Part shown: positions 34,801 through 43,440 of the stretch, piece by piece | Layout: every line of letters starts with the position of its first letter | Position numbering within the stretch: position 1 is the first letter of the stretch | Assembly: GCF_050859025.1 (NCBI RefSeq) | Contig: NZ_CP138200.1 | Coordinates: 4,774,001-4,838,000 of the forward strand | Reading direction: 5' to 3' | DNA from: Wukongibacter sp050859025 | GTDB lineage: Bacteria > Bacillota > Clostridia > Peptostreptococcales > Caminicellaceae | Length of the DNA: 64,000 bases | Translations under genes and position numbers: made by a program | The notes under the pieces: generated by a model | Database searches by the model: none | Told to the model about the DNA's origin: nothing | The model's input: the letters and a program-made list of their open reading frames with translations, nothing else

Positions 34801-37029
34801 AAGATCTCTTCCCCTATTAAGATGTTTAACAATATCAAATAACTTGTCATCTATTTGATTGTTTTTAATACTATTTAACAAAATCATTCCTATACTATAG
34901 TTAATCACCTTTTTCAATTGCCCTGACATCATTGTATATATGGCTAATTGAATATAGTCATGTGCAAACTTAAAAGTAATTGTCTTTCCATCATTGAATA
35001 TAGCATCCTCTTGTGAGTTTTCATAATTTGATATATATACATAGAAGTTACTTTGGGCTTCTATTAATCCTTTTTTGACTGCATGCAATATATCTAAGCT
35101 AGTTTTAATCTGAGATTTCCCGTATACCCTTGACAATAACTTTAAATCAAATTCATTTCCTAAACAAGCACATATTTTCAAGATTTTTTGAGTAATCTGT
35201 GGTAATTCCTCAATCTTCTCTATCAATAAATCAACCACATTATTTGTTATATTTAGATGACTAATTTTATCAATATCCCACTTCCAACATATATTATTAA
35301 AGTCAAACTCTATCAGATTTTTCTCATGAAGTAATTTTAGAAATTGATTCACAAAAAAAGGATTTCCATAGGTTTTACTAAATATTACCTCAGCTAAAGA
35401 ATCTGCTCTCTCCTTCTCACAATTAATGGTATCGAAAACTAACATAGCTATATGCCCTTTATTAAGGGTTGATAACAAAATGTCGCTTCCCTTTATTTCT
35501 TTATTGTTAATCTGGTCAAATATTGATGATAAAGGATGTGACTCGTTTACTTCATTATTTCTATATGTACAAATCATAAATAAATATTTGATGTTTTCAT
35601 CCTTCATTATAAAAGTAATTAAATCAATTGTAGCTGCGTCAGCCCACTGTAAATCATCTAAAAAAATTACTAATGGGCTGTTTTCTTGAGTAAAGACATT
35701 AATAAAGCCTTTAAATAAAAAGTTAAATCTTTGCTTTGTTTCTTCGGCAGATAACTCCTGTATTGACTGTTGCTTTCCAATAATAAGCTCAATTTCTGGG
35801 ATTATATCTATTATAATCTGACCATTATCCCCAAATACCTGTAAAAGCTTTTCCTTCCAAATCACGATTTTATCATCACTTTCCGTTAATATATGGGAAA
35901 TTAATTGTCTAAAGGCCTGCACAAAAGGAAAATATGGAATATTACGATTTAATTGTTCGAACTTTCCCGATACAAAATATCCATTTTTACTACTAATATG
36001 TTTCTGTATTTTTCTAATTAATGATGTCTTTCCTACACCTGAGGGACCTGAAATAAATACTATTTCCTTTTTTCCTCCGACAGCTTCTTCGAACTTATTC
36101 ATCAACCTTTTGATTTCATCATCTCTGTTATATAGCTTCTCCGAAATTTTAAACTTATCCAATATATCCTCTTTACCTATGGGGAAGTATTCAACTCTAC
36201 CATTTTGTTCCAATTGACTAATACATTTAATTAGGTCTGCTTTAATGCCATAGGCACTCTGATATCTTTCTTCAGGGTTTTTAGATAGTAGTTTAAGAAT
36301 AATATCGGAAACTACCCTAGGTATCTTCTTATTTATATTACAAGGACTTAGCGGTATTTTCGCAATATGATTATGAATCATTTCCATAGGTTCATCACTG
36401 ACAAAGGGAAGTCTTCCAGTTATCATTTCATATAAAATCACCCCTAAAGAATAGTAATCTACACGATAGTCTATTCCACAATTCATTCTTCCCGTTTGTT
36501 CTGGTGCTATATATGCTAAGGTTCCATCTAAAATGTCTGTATCAACAATAATATCATTTTCAAAGGAAGTACAAGTGGATATACTAAAATCAATAATTTT
36601 TACCTGACCAGTCTTTTTATCGATCATTATATTGTTAGATCTTATATTTTTGTGAATAACACCTGATTTATGGATATCACCAAGTATATTTGAAAGTTGA
36701 AGTGCTATCCTTAAGAAAACCTCTAATTGAACTCGATTAGAATTTATAAATTCCTTAAGACATTCACCCGTAAAACCTTCTAAAACTAAAACAAATCTCT
36801 CACCATATTTTACTAATTTATATGCCTTTAATATACCCTTAGCATCTAAATTTTTTAAAATACAGTATTCATTTTTTAATCTTAAATTTCCTTTAGTAAT
36901 GGAATAATCAGTTTTAAAAGTTTTTAAAATTACAGGCGTTTTATCCTTTTCATAATATCCTTGATAAATTATTGTTCTTCCACTTGTGTACAATTCTTGC
37001 GTTATCTTGTAGCCAGATATACTGTTCAT
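31897..37029 (-). CDS. Kinase-like / AAA-type ATPase / TPR / GAF / GGDEF multidomain signalling protein
   Basis: A 1710-residue protein. Residues 1-270 form a Ser/Thr kinase-like domain with Lys36, but the catalytic loop reads HKN (126-128) where active kinases have an aspartate, and DFG is DFS (147-149). Next comes a STAND-type ATPase with Walker A GPSGVGKTS (328-336) and Walker B VIFLDDLQWAD (about 454-464). A long helical TPR-like region (about 680-1310) follows, then a GAF domain (about 1370-1510), a coiled coil and a GGDEF domain with intact GGEEF (1632-1636). It should make c-di-GMP under control of the upstream modules. The start follows AGAAAGGAAG. It is 39 bases after a FAD oxidoreductase gene, so probably cotranscribed. 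Confidence 0.9.
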   Translation of the reverse strand: MNSISGYKITQELYTSGRTIIYQGYYEKDKTPVILKTFKTDYSITKGNLRLKNEYCILKNLDAKGILKAYKLVKYGERFVLVLEGFTGECLKEFINSNRVQLEVFLRIALQLSNILGDIHKSGVIHKNIRSNNIMIDKKTGQVKIIDFSISTCTSFENDIIVDTDILDGTLAYIAPEQTGRMNCGIDYRVDYYSLGVILYEMITGRLPFVSDEPMEMIHNHIAKIPLSPCNINKKIPRVVSDIILKLLSKNPEERYQSAYGIKADLIKCISQLEQNGRVEYFPIGKEDILDKFKISEKLYNRDDEIKRLMNKFEEAVGGKKEIVFISGPSGVGKTSLIRKIQKHISSKNGYFVSGKFEQLNRNIPYFPFVQAFRQLISHILTESDDKIVIWKEKLLQVFGDNGQIIIDIIPEIELIIGKQQSIQELSAEETKQRFNFLFKGFINVFTQENSPLVIFLDDLQWADAATIDLITFIMKDENIKYLFMICTYRNNEVNESHPLSSIFDQINNKEIKGSDILLSTLNKGHIAMLVFDTINCEKERADSLAEVIFSKTYGNPFFVNQFLKLLHEKNLIEFDFNNICWKWDIDKISHLNITNNVVDLLIEKIEELPQITQKILKICACLGNEFDLKLLSRVYGKSQIKTSLDILHAVKKGLIEAQSNFYVYISNYENSQEDAIFNDGKTITFKFAHDYIQLAIYTMMSGQLKKVINYSIGMILLNSIKNNQIDDKLFDIVKHLNRGRDLITEESKRIELARLNLATGKKAKASASYNYALRYFTIGMELLAGNSWEEQYQLTYDLYINRAECEYLNFQYDEAESLFKIILDHVRSDLEKAKVYKIKIILYINQDKAEEAVKIGLYALKILGMKIPSNPNNIQIASELLKVRFNSGIGKIEDILSLPFMEDTYKIAFMDILMSLTPVAYIINQKLFLLVVLKIINLSLKYGNSYASVFGYGVYGLIIGSVFGNYENGYKFGKLSLDLNEKINNIEVKSKCNYNFGWFINHWTVHARENILYLKRGFENGLEAGDLVFSAYCSASIIVTMYSKGDNLNDINREIKKYSNFMKQIKYEYINYIFIAIQRVVSRLQSSDNVNLNNGDFDEAEFEKKVIDCNIDAVKALYYLTNLQIAYLKEDYSKALEAIDNCQNYIVGAIGLLYSTDYYFYYSLTLTALYKSLTSTEKVKYLNILNRNQRKMKKWSQNCPENFLHKYLLVEAEIARIQGKDQRAIMLYNQAIKAAHKNEYMQNLGIASELAAKFHFSKDFDLIAKSYIEKAIDAYEVWGADIKAKAIRDKYSKVISRISIREKKEINDKGSFILTRNSTNSSYKLLDLNSIMKVSYTISKELVLENILESLMKIVIESSGAQRGLFFSEKESKFIVKSEGLIKGDIVEIHFPILYENEENIPRSIINYAKRTKKIVILDDATKDSNFAKDIYIKNISPKSILCIPIIHKGKVTEVLYLENNLISGVFTSERVEVLQILISQAAISIENASMYREIKEMNLNLEKKIERQNREILVKKEQLKSEIEKRQKLQEQKKQLLKELDDNNKLLEIMSKKDELTGLYNHKHIVECLVEMVNESKEHSKSLSIIKFDLDSFKDINERYGYHIGDDILVRIGLILRELLRNQDRIGRYGGEEFLVLLDDMKLSNAYHVAERIRKNIMNYTCIDGEVAVTISGGVIALTDETSEELIRRADRLLYKAKKNGGNRIETQ

Positions 37030-37067
37030 ATTGCAAACTTCCTTTCTAGATACTTCCTAAACCCATA

Positions 37068-38429
37068 TTAAGAAATCTCATCAATTACTTCATCATAATA
37101 GTCATAACCGCTTTCATCCTCACTATGATATGGAAATATTTTTTCAAATATTAAATCCGCTAACAAATATTTGATTTCTTTAATTACTGTTAAATAGTCT
37201 TCCTTTGGAATAATTTTAATTAATTCTCCTAATTTGAAGTACTTTAAAAAATTTTTCAACAATTCTTCAATTTCTTCATGAGTTACTCTTAGAGTAAATA
37301 CTTTTTCACATATCAAAGGATCGATTATATTAAAAAAATTAATAAATTTATCTAAATCCTCAGCCGATCCATTGGATAAAAAATGAGTGATTAGTTTATC
37401 AAAAAGAATTTGGTGCCTTTGATGAACATCCAATTTTATGATATCATTTAAACTCTTTTCATCAAGTTTATTTTCCTTAACTAATTGAATAATGTTATCT
37501 GCATAATCCTTATAATTGGTTAGAATAAATGACATACCCCACCCGCACGGAGTCGTCCAACATCCTGCATCTCCTATAAAATCAACGTTATCCTTAGCCC
37601 TTCTCTCAGGTAAGTCTCCTGAAGGATAATATCCGAATCTTGGTTCTATAATCTCTACATCATGGAAAAACTTTGTTGATTCTTCTTCTCTAAGCATGTG
37701 CATAAAAACTTCCTCGGCAAGGTCCATTGGCATCTTTTCCCTATTTAGATAAAGCATAAAAAATAAATATGTTTCTTCATCTAAAACCATATATTCAAAA
37801 ACTGGTCTTCCTTCTCTTAAAGAAGCATTCTTATCTATATTAGTATCTTCAAAGGTTTGCCACAACATATAATCTCCAATTTTAATATGGTCAGGTCTTT
37901 CTTTATATTTAGCAGTACAACCATAGATTGTCCACCAATAATAATCTTGTTCCATCTCATAATTTTTTAGTACAACAGAGTTATGGCCCGAAGCATCAAT
38001 TAGTAATTTTGATTTAAAATTCCCTTTTGATGTAGATACAGTAACAGTTCCATTTTTTACAGTGTGATTTTGATAGAAGCAGTTATTTATAATTTGTGAA
38101 TTATTGTTTTTAATAATATCTATCCAATATGAAAGAAGTTCTTTTTCTTTAATGAATGGATATCTTGCAAATTGTTTAACTTCCCAGCTCAAATCTGCCC
38201 CAGAGTATGTACTGGCTAGATATCTTTTAACTCCACCATATGTATACTTCATTATATCATCGTTCTTCTCAGCTACATCTAGAGGAATAAACCAACTTTT
38301 ATCGGTTTCTCCCGCAATTTCCTTTTCGATCACCAACACCTTAATTTCCTTGGAAAGCTCCGAACCAACACTAAGTCCAGCAGGTCCTCCACCTACTATA
38401 ATAACATCATATAAGATATCCTTTTGCAT
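37068..38429 (-). CDS. FAD-dependent oxidoreductase, lycopene-cyclase/geranylgeranyl-reductase-like
   Basis: A 453-residue flavoprotein. The N-terminal YDVIIVGGGPAGLSVGSELS is a Rossmann FAD motif. LLIDASGHNSVV and DNVDFIGDAGCWTTPCGWGMSF are the second and third FAD contacts seen in the geranylgeranyl-reductase and halogenase clan. The last 130 residues are helical. ATG 38429, six bases after GGAAGGGG, is preferred over 38435. The gene lies upstream of the kinase-like/GGDEF gene by 39 bases and is likely the first gene of that operon. The substrate is unknown; a lipid or isoprenoid is only a family-based guess. Confidence 0.75.
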   Translation of the reverse strand: MQKDILYDVIIVGGGPAGLSVGSELSKEIKVLVIEKEIAGETDKSWFIPLDVAEKNDDIMKYTYGGVKRYLASTYSGADLSWEVKQFARYPFIKEKELLSYWIDIIKNNNSQIINNCFYQNHTVKNGTVTVSTSKGNFKSKLLIDASGHNSVVLKNYEMEQDYYWWTIYGCTAKYKERPDHIKIGDYMLWQTFEDTNIDKNASLREGRPVFEYMVLDEETYLFFMLYLNREKMPMDLAEEVFMHMLREEESTKFFHDVEIIEPRFGYYPSGDLPERRAKDNVDFIGDAGCWTTPCGWGMSFILTNYKDYADNIIQLVKENKLDEKSLNDIIKLDVHQRHQILFDKLITHFLSNGSAEDLDKFINFFNIIDPLICEKVFTLRVTHEEIEELLKNFLKYFKLGELIKIIPKEDYLTVIKEIKYLLADLIFEKIFPYHSEDESGYDYYDEVIDEIS

Positions 38430-38848
38430 TCTCATCCCCTTCCATTCCTAATATTCTTAAATTACAAATTTATTAAACTTCTTCACAATACACACCTGTA
38501 TCATATACCCTATACACATTTCGACATATTAATCCAATTTCCTCCATGTTTTATAGAAAATAGAAGCTATTTTATATATAAATTTTCACATAATTATTCT
38601 TTAAAATTTTTATCAATTACTATATAATATATTTTGTATGTCAACATTTCTTATAAATAAATTTTATCTCTTCGCAAATCTAAGGAACACAAAACTATTA
38701 TTAAATGTTTTTTAGTTCTTTAAAATGAGCTTTGAGCCCTTTATATTTAAGATAGCTATACAAAATCGTTTCAATTTTAGTGTGATTTTCTAATAATATA
38801 TAATTTTACAAGTAGTTTCAAAATAAGAACATTGGAAAGGAGCAAAAA
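38430..38848. other. Divergent intergenic region before the ABC-F gene
   Basis: About 420 bases of AT-rich DNA between divergent genes. It should hold promoters for both, and ABC-F resistance genes often have attenuator leaders. No convincing leader peptide plus terminator pair, palindrome or A/B/C repeat was seen. Confidence 0.4.
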
Positions 38849-40405
38849 ATGAGTATATTGACAGTAAAGAATTTAAGTCATGGATTTGGTGATCGTGCAA
38901 TTTTTAACAATGTCTCTTTTAGACTTTTAAAGGGAGAGCATATTGGACTTATTGGTGCTAATGGAGAAGGAAAATCTACCTTCATGAATATTATTACCCG
39001 CAAACTAGAACCGGATGAAGGAATAATTGAATGGTCTAAGAATGTTAGAATCGGATATCTCGACCAGCATACTGCATTGGAAAAGGGAATGACAATTCGA
39101 GATGTCCTTAAAACAGCATTTAAATACCTCTTTGATCTTGAGGAAGAAATGAATGAGCTATGTAATAGGATGGCCGATGCTAGTCCTGAAGAACTAGAAA
39201 AAATGCTTGAAGACATGGGTACTATTCAAGATGTTTTAACTAATAATGACTTTTATATAATAGACTCCAAGGTTGATGAAATCAGCCGAGGTTTAGGTCT
39301 CAAGGATATTGGACTTGATAAGGATGTCCATGATCTCAGCGGTGGTCAGAGAACTAAGCTATTACTTGGAAAGCTATTACTTGAAAAACCAGATATTCTT
39401 CTTCTAGATGAACCTACAAACTACCTGGATGAGCAACATATAGAATGGTTAAAACGCTATCTTCAAGAGTATGAAAATGCCTTCATACTAATTTCCCATG
39501 ATATACCTTTTCTTAATAGTGTTATAAACCTTATATATCACATGGAAAGTCAAGAGCTTAATCGTTATGTAGGAGATTATGATAATTTCATGCGTATATA
39601 CGAAGCAAAAAAACAACAGATAGAAGCTGCCTATAAAAGACAGCAACAGGAAATTGCGGCCCTTGAAGATTTTGTCGCAAGAAATAAAGCAAGGGTTGCT
39701 ACAAGAAATATGGCAATGTCTAGACAGAAAAAGCTTGATAAGATGGATCGTATAGAGCTTCAAAAAGAAAAGCCAAAGCCAGAATTTAACTTTAAAAAGG
39801 CAAGAACCTCAGGAAAGCTGATTTTTGAGACAAAGGATCTAGTAATAGGCTATAACGAGCCTCTTTCTAAGCCCTTAAATTTGCGTATGGAACGTGGTCA
39901 GAAAATTGCCCTTATAGGTGCTAATGGACTTGGAAAAACCACCTTGCTTAGAAGTATTCTTGGTGAAATTAATCCAATTTCAGGATCAGTTCATCTTGGA
40001 GATTATCTCCACATAGGCTATTTTGAACAGGAAATCAAGGAGTCTAATCACAATACTTGTATAGAAGAATTGTGGAAGGAGTTTCCATCATATAGCCAGT
40101 ATGAAATTCGTGCAGCCCTCGCGAAATGTGGCTTAACCACAAAACATATTGAAAGCAAGGTTCTAGTACTAAGTGGTGGAGAACAAGCCAAGGTACGACT
40201 ATGTAAGTTAATAAACAACGAAACTAACATACTTGTTTTAGATGAGCCAACAAATCATCTAGATGTTGATGCCAAGGAAGAACTTAAGCGTGCTCTAAAA
40301 GAATATACGGGCAGCATTCTCCTAATATGCCACGAACCCGAATTTTATAGGGATGTTGTAACAGATATCTGGAACTGTGAAACCTGGACAACTAAAATCG
40401 TATAA
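38849..40405 (+). CDS. ABC-F family ATPase, possible ribosome-protection factor
   Basis: A 518-residue protein with two ABC ATPase domains and no membrane part. Domain 1 has Walker A LIGANGEGKST, signature LSGGQRTKLLLGK and Walker B ILLLDEPTNYLDE. A charged linker (about 245-320, IYEAKKQQIEAAYKRQQQEI and ARNKARVATRN) corresponds to the ribosome-contacting interdomain arm. Domain 2 has LIGANGLGKTT, LSGGEQAKVRL and LVLDEPTNHLD. ABC-F proteins bind the ribosomal E site; some give resistance to lincosamides, pleuromutilins or streptogramins. The long linker allows that, but resistance is not shown. The start follows GGAAAGGAG. A strong terminator follows. Confidence 0.88.
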   Translation: MSILTVKNLSHGFGDRAIFNNVSFRLLKGEHIGLIGANGEGKSTFMNIITRKLEPDEGIIEWSKNVRIGYLDQHTALEKGMTIRDVLKTAFKYLFDLEEEMNELCNRMADASPEELEKMLEDMGTIQDVLTNNDFYIIDSKVDEISRGLGLKDIGLDKDVHDLSGGQRTKLLLGKLLLEKPDILLLDEPTNYLDEQHIEWLKRYLQEYENAFILISHDIPFLNSVINLIYHMESQELNRYVGDYDNFMRIYEAKKQQIEAAYKRQQQEIAALEDFVARNKARVATRNMAMSRQKKLDKMDRIELQKEKPKPEFNFKKARTSGKLIFETKDLVIGYNEPLSKPLNLRMERGQKIALIGANGLGKTTLLRSILGEINPISGSVHLGDYLHIGYFEQEIKESNHNTCIEELWKEFPSYSQYEIRAALAKCGLTTKHIESKVLVLSGGEQAKVRLCKLINNETNILVLDEPTNHLDVDAKEELKRALKEYTGSILLICHEPEFYRDVVTDIWNCETWTTKIV

Positions 40406-40407
40406 TT

Positions 40408-40443
40408 AAAAGCCTCCATTGCTATAGTCTAATGGAGGCTTTT
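40408..40443. terminator. Bidirectional terminator
   Basis: AAAAGCCTCCATT and AATGGAGGCTTTT make a perfect 13-bp stem with a 10-base loop. It sits between the convergent ABC-F and GntR genes and ends both. Confidence 0.93.
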
Positions 40444-40459
40444 ACATGTCGTCTAAATC

Positions 40460-41149
40460 CTATTTAAAATAGTTAGGGTATTTATCTTGTAATTCTGTTT
40501 TATAAAAATTTACTTTTCTTAAGTGGGCTTTCATTACCCTTTCTGCCTCTTCTGGATCTTTCTTTCTTATTGCTTCTAAGATTTTCTTATGATCTTCATA
40601 AGTATTTTCCCATTCCGAAATAGTTGTAACTGATAACCTAAAGGTCCTAAGTCTCCTAAATTGTGCACTTATACGCTGTACACTCTCCCATACTCTTCTT
40701 TTCTTAGTACCGCTAAATAAAATTTGATGAAATTTATCATCATACTTCATTAATTGCATATAGTTTTCTTCTTTTATACAAAGACCTTGGATATTTAGAT
40801 TTGATTCTAGTTCAAATAGCAGCTCCTGTGGGAAGTCCTGTGCGGCTAGCCTTACTACTGCGCTTTCTAGATTTTCCCTCATAAATCTAGATTCTTCAAC
40901 CAGTTCCATATCAATAAGAGATACATAAGTACCTCTTTGTGGATAGGTTTCTACAAGTTCTTCCTGAGACAATTGTATAAAAGCTTCTCTTACAGGAGTT
41001 CTACTCACATTCAGTAGATCTGCAATTTCCTTTTCAGATACTACACAACCTGGCTCTAAGTCTAAGTTTATAATATTATCACTTAGAACATCATACACAT
41101 ATGCTCTAGTCGATTCGTTATTATTTCTAGGCTTAATCTTCAATTCCAT
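40460..41149 (-). CDS. GntR/FCD-family regulator of the sugar-acid island
   Basis: A 229-residue repressor. The N-terminal winged helix (PGCVVSEKEIADLLNVSRTPVREAFIQLSQEELVETYPQRGTYVS) is typical of the FadR/FCD branch. The all-helical FCD effector domain follows, with FMRENLESAVVRLAA, LMKYDDKFHQIL and DHKKILEAIRKKDPEEAERVMKAHL, which carries the metal-site histidines. A perfect 16-bp palindrome lies just upstream (autoregulation), and related sites precede dctP and the dehydrogenase gene. It probably responds to a sugar-acid intermediate. The start follows GGAGG. Confidence 0.92.
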   Translation of the reverse strand: MELKIKPRNNNESTRAYVYDVLSDNIINLDLEPGCVVSEKEIADLLNVSRTPVREAFIQLSQEELVETYPQRGTYVSLIDMELVEESRFMRENLESAVVRLAAQDFPQELLFELESNLNIQGLCIKEENYMQLMKYDDKFHQILFSGTKKRRVWESVQRISAQFRRLRTFRLSVTTISEWENTYEDHKKILEAIRKKDPEEAERVMKAHLRKVNFYKTELQDKYPNYFK

Positions 41150-41180
41150 TTTTTATCCTCCTAAGTAATAAATACCTTTA

Positions 41181-41196
41181 TATTAGTATACTAATA
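41181..41196. promoter_or_regulatory. GntR operator, autoregulatory site
   Basis: TATTAGTATACTAATA is a perfect 16-bp palindrome 31 bases before the GntR start. Its core TAGTATACTA recurs at 47701-47710 before dctP. Confidence 0.75.
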
Positions 41197-41360
41197 TTAT
41201 TAAAATATTACAATGTTTTTGTTATATTTATATCAATTAGTTTTGAGTTCAATATACTCGGTCCCTTATGCTTGGAAAAATACATTAGATACTTTACTTA
41301 AATTAAGACTTTTTAGTATTTTATTTGGGTACTTTATATAACATATGAAGAATTATGAAA

Positions 41361-41400
41361 GGGAACAGTCTCAGAATGATAAATTTCTGAAACCGTCCCC
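41361..41400 (-). terminator. Terminator of the TRAP-uxu operon
   Basis: On the minus strand GGGGACGGTTTCAGA pairs with TCTGAGACTGTTCCC, allowing G-U pairs, about 50 bases after the uxuB stop. The flanking T-run is short. The remainder of 41197-41448 has no gene. Confidence 0.75.
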
Positions 41401-41448
41401 TTTTAAACTAATTTATATATTTTTTCATCCATTATACTTGTTTTTATA

Positions 41449-42294
41449 TTATACCCCTGAATAAGCCATAAAACCACCATCTACAGGTATAACGGTTCCT
41501 GTAACAAATCCAGATACTGTATCGTCACTTAACCATAATAAGGTTCCTAATAAATCACTCGGATCTCCAAATCTGCCCATAGGAGTCTGGCTTATAATCT
41601 TAGCAGAACGCTCTGTTAATGTACCATCATCATTTATAAGTAGCTTATGATTTTGCTGTGTTAAGAAAAATCCTGGTGCAATTGCATTTACTCTAATTCC
41701 AACCTTAGCCATATGAACTGCTAACCATTGAGTAAAATTGTTTATTGCTGCCTTTGCAGCACTATATGCTGGTACCTTTGTCATTGGACAAGGGGCACTC
41801 ATAGATGAAATATTTATGATTGCTGTACCTTTTTTGTTAATCATTTTCTTAGAAAAAACTTGAGAAGGTATTAGTGTTCCCATAAAGTTTAGACTAAAAA
41901 CAAAATCAAAGCCCTTTGGATCAAGGTCAAAAAAAGTAGTAATGCTCTCATCTCGATTATCCACATCTTCAAGCTCTAAAATTTCCTTTGTTGTTGTACC
42001 CTTTGGGTGATTTCCTCCAGCACCATTTATTAATATGTCACAATCTCCAAGTTTTTCTGTAACTATTTTCTCCGCAGCTACAACACTCTCTTTATTTAGA
42101 ACATCACAGGCTACTCCTATGGCTTCACCACCATTTGCCCTTATTTTTTTGGCAACAGCCTCTGCAGCTTCTTCTCGTAAATCGAGTATGGCAACCTTTG
42201 CTCCATGTCTGGCAAATTCTTCTGAAAAGGCTCCACATAAAACTCCACCGCCACCTGTTACTACGACAACCTTCCCCTGTATATTCTCATTCAT
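41449..42294 (-). CDS. uxuB: D-mannonate oxidoreductase (fructuronate reductase), SDR type
   Basis: A 281-residue short-chain dehydrogenase. VVVTGGGGVLCGAFSEEFAR is the nucleotide-binding glycine motif, NGAGG the structural motif, and the catalytic residues are in INISSMSAPCP (Ser) and PAYSAAKAAI (Tyr, Lys). The insert FFDLDPKGFDFVFSLNFMGTLIPSQVF and the C-terminal VSGFVTGTVIPVDGGFMAYSGV match the SDR-type UxuB found in Bacillus and Clostridia (YjmF-like). It interconverts D-fructuronate and D-mannonate. Its start lies 2 bases after the uxuA stop, confirming the pathway pairing. Confidence 0.85.
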   Translation of the reverse strand: MNENIQGKVVVVTGGGGVLCGAFSEEFARHGAKVAILDLREEAAEAVAKKIRANGGEAIGVACDVLNKESVVAAEKIVTEKLGDCDILINGAGGNHPKGTTTKEILELEDVDNRDESITTFFDLDPKGFDFVFSLNFMGTLIPSQVFSKKMINKKGTAIINISSMSAPCPMTKVPAYSAAKAAINNFTQWLAVHMAKVGIRVNAIAPGFFLTQQNHKLLINDDGTLTERSAKIISQTPMGRFGDPSDLLGTLLWLSDDTVSGFVTGTVIPVDGGFMAYSGV

Positions 42295-42296
42295 TC

Positions 42297-43376
42297 TTAT
42301 GCCTCCTTTTTCATTTTGTCAATTGCTTCCCATAGTCCATTTATATAGGTAGTTCCTAAAGCTCTATCATAAAGCCCATATCCAGGTCTTGCCTTTTCAT
42401 CCCAGATCATTCTTCCATGATCTGGTCTAGCATACCCTTTAAAATCTATATCATGGTATGCCCTCATAATTTCAAACATATCTAATGAACCATCTGATGT
42501 TAAATGAGATGCTTCATCAAAATTTCTCCCATCATGAATCTTTATATTTCTAATATGGGCAAAGTGTATTCTTCCTTTATTTCCGAAATATCTAACGATC
42601 TCTGGAATGTTGTTATCTTTATTGGCTCCTAAGCATCCACTACACAATGTTAGCCCATTATATGGACTGTCAACTAGGTTAACAATTCTTTCTAGATTTT
42701 CTTTACAAGTTACAATCCTCGGAAGCCCAAATATTGACCACGGTGGATCATCTGGATGAATAGCCATTTTAATATCACATTCCTCAGCTACTGGAATAAT
42801 TTCTTTTAAGAAATATCCTAGGTTTTCAAACAGCTTTTCCTCATTAACCTCTTTATATTTTTCAAACAGACCCTTTAATTCCTTCAGTCTTTCAGCCTCC
42901 CAACCGGGTAACTCATAACCATTAGAATTTGCATCCATTTCCTCTACCATCTTATCTGGATCAATTTTCTGTACCTTTTCTTCTTCATAGGATAAAACAT
43001 TAGATCCATCAGGTAAAATCTTTGCCAGGTCTGATCTAGTCCAATCGAAAACTGGCATAAAATTATAGCACACTACCTTTATTCCAAATTTGGATAGATT
43101 TTTTAATGTATGCTTATAATTTTCAATATACCTATCTCTTGTTGGAAGCCCTAGCTTAATATCCTCATGAACATTTACACTTTCAATGATCTCAAGTTCA
43201 AGACCACTACTTTCTACTTCTTCTTTTAGATTCCTAATTTTTTCTATAGGCCACACCTCTCCTGCAGGTACATCAAATAATGCTCCAACTACACCAGTCA
43301 TTCCAGGTATTTGCCTTATTTGTTCAAGGGTAATGCTATCTTTATCCGATCCATACCATCGAAATGTCATCTTCAT
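42297..43376 (-). CDS. uxuA: Mannonate dehydratase
   Basis: A 359-residue TIM-barrel enzyme that converts D-mannonate to 2-keto-3-deoxy-D-gluconate. MKMTFRWYGSDKDSITLEQI at the start is diagnostic. MAIHPDDPPWSIFGLPRIV, LTLCSGCLGANKDN, HFAHIRNIK and YARPDHGRMIWDE hold the metal and substrate residues. The length fits the UxuA family. The frame opens at GTG 43385, but ATG 43376 is the normal family start and is better spaced from GAGAGG. It stands between uxuB and the zinc dehydrogenase gene. Confidence 0.96.
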   Translation of the reverse strand: MKMTFRWYGSDKDSITLEQIRQIPGMTGVVGALFDVPAGEVWPIEKIRNLKEEVESSGLELEIIESVNVHEDIKLGLPTRDRYIENYKHTLKNLSKFGIKVVCYNFMPVFDWTRSDLAKILPDGSNVLSYEEEKVQKIDPDKMVEEMDANSNGYELPGWEAERLKELKGLFEKYKEVNEEKLFENLGYFLKEIIPVAEECDIKMAIHPDDPPWSIFGLPRIVTCKENLERIVNLVDSPYNGLTLCSGCLGANKDNNIPEIVRYFGNKGRIHFAHIRNIKIHDGRNFDEASHLTSDGSLDMFEIMRAYHDIDFKGYARPDHGRMIWDEKARPGYGLYDRALGTTYINGLWEAIDKMKKEA

Positions 43377-43440
43377 CTTAGCCACATCCTCTCACTATAG
43401 ATAAGCAACTTCAAGGTTAAATAAATTTTCATATTGCATA

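Noticed and set aside
39488..39763. A 91-codon minus-strand frame inside the ABC-F gene
   Set aside because: It is antisense to the ABC-F interdomain linker, with no start signal.
38849..40405. Calling the ABC-F gene a proven antibiotic-resistance gene
   Set aside because: Linker length allows ribosome protection, but sequence alone cannot separate resistance factors from housekeeping ABC-F proteins.
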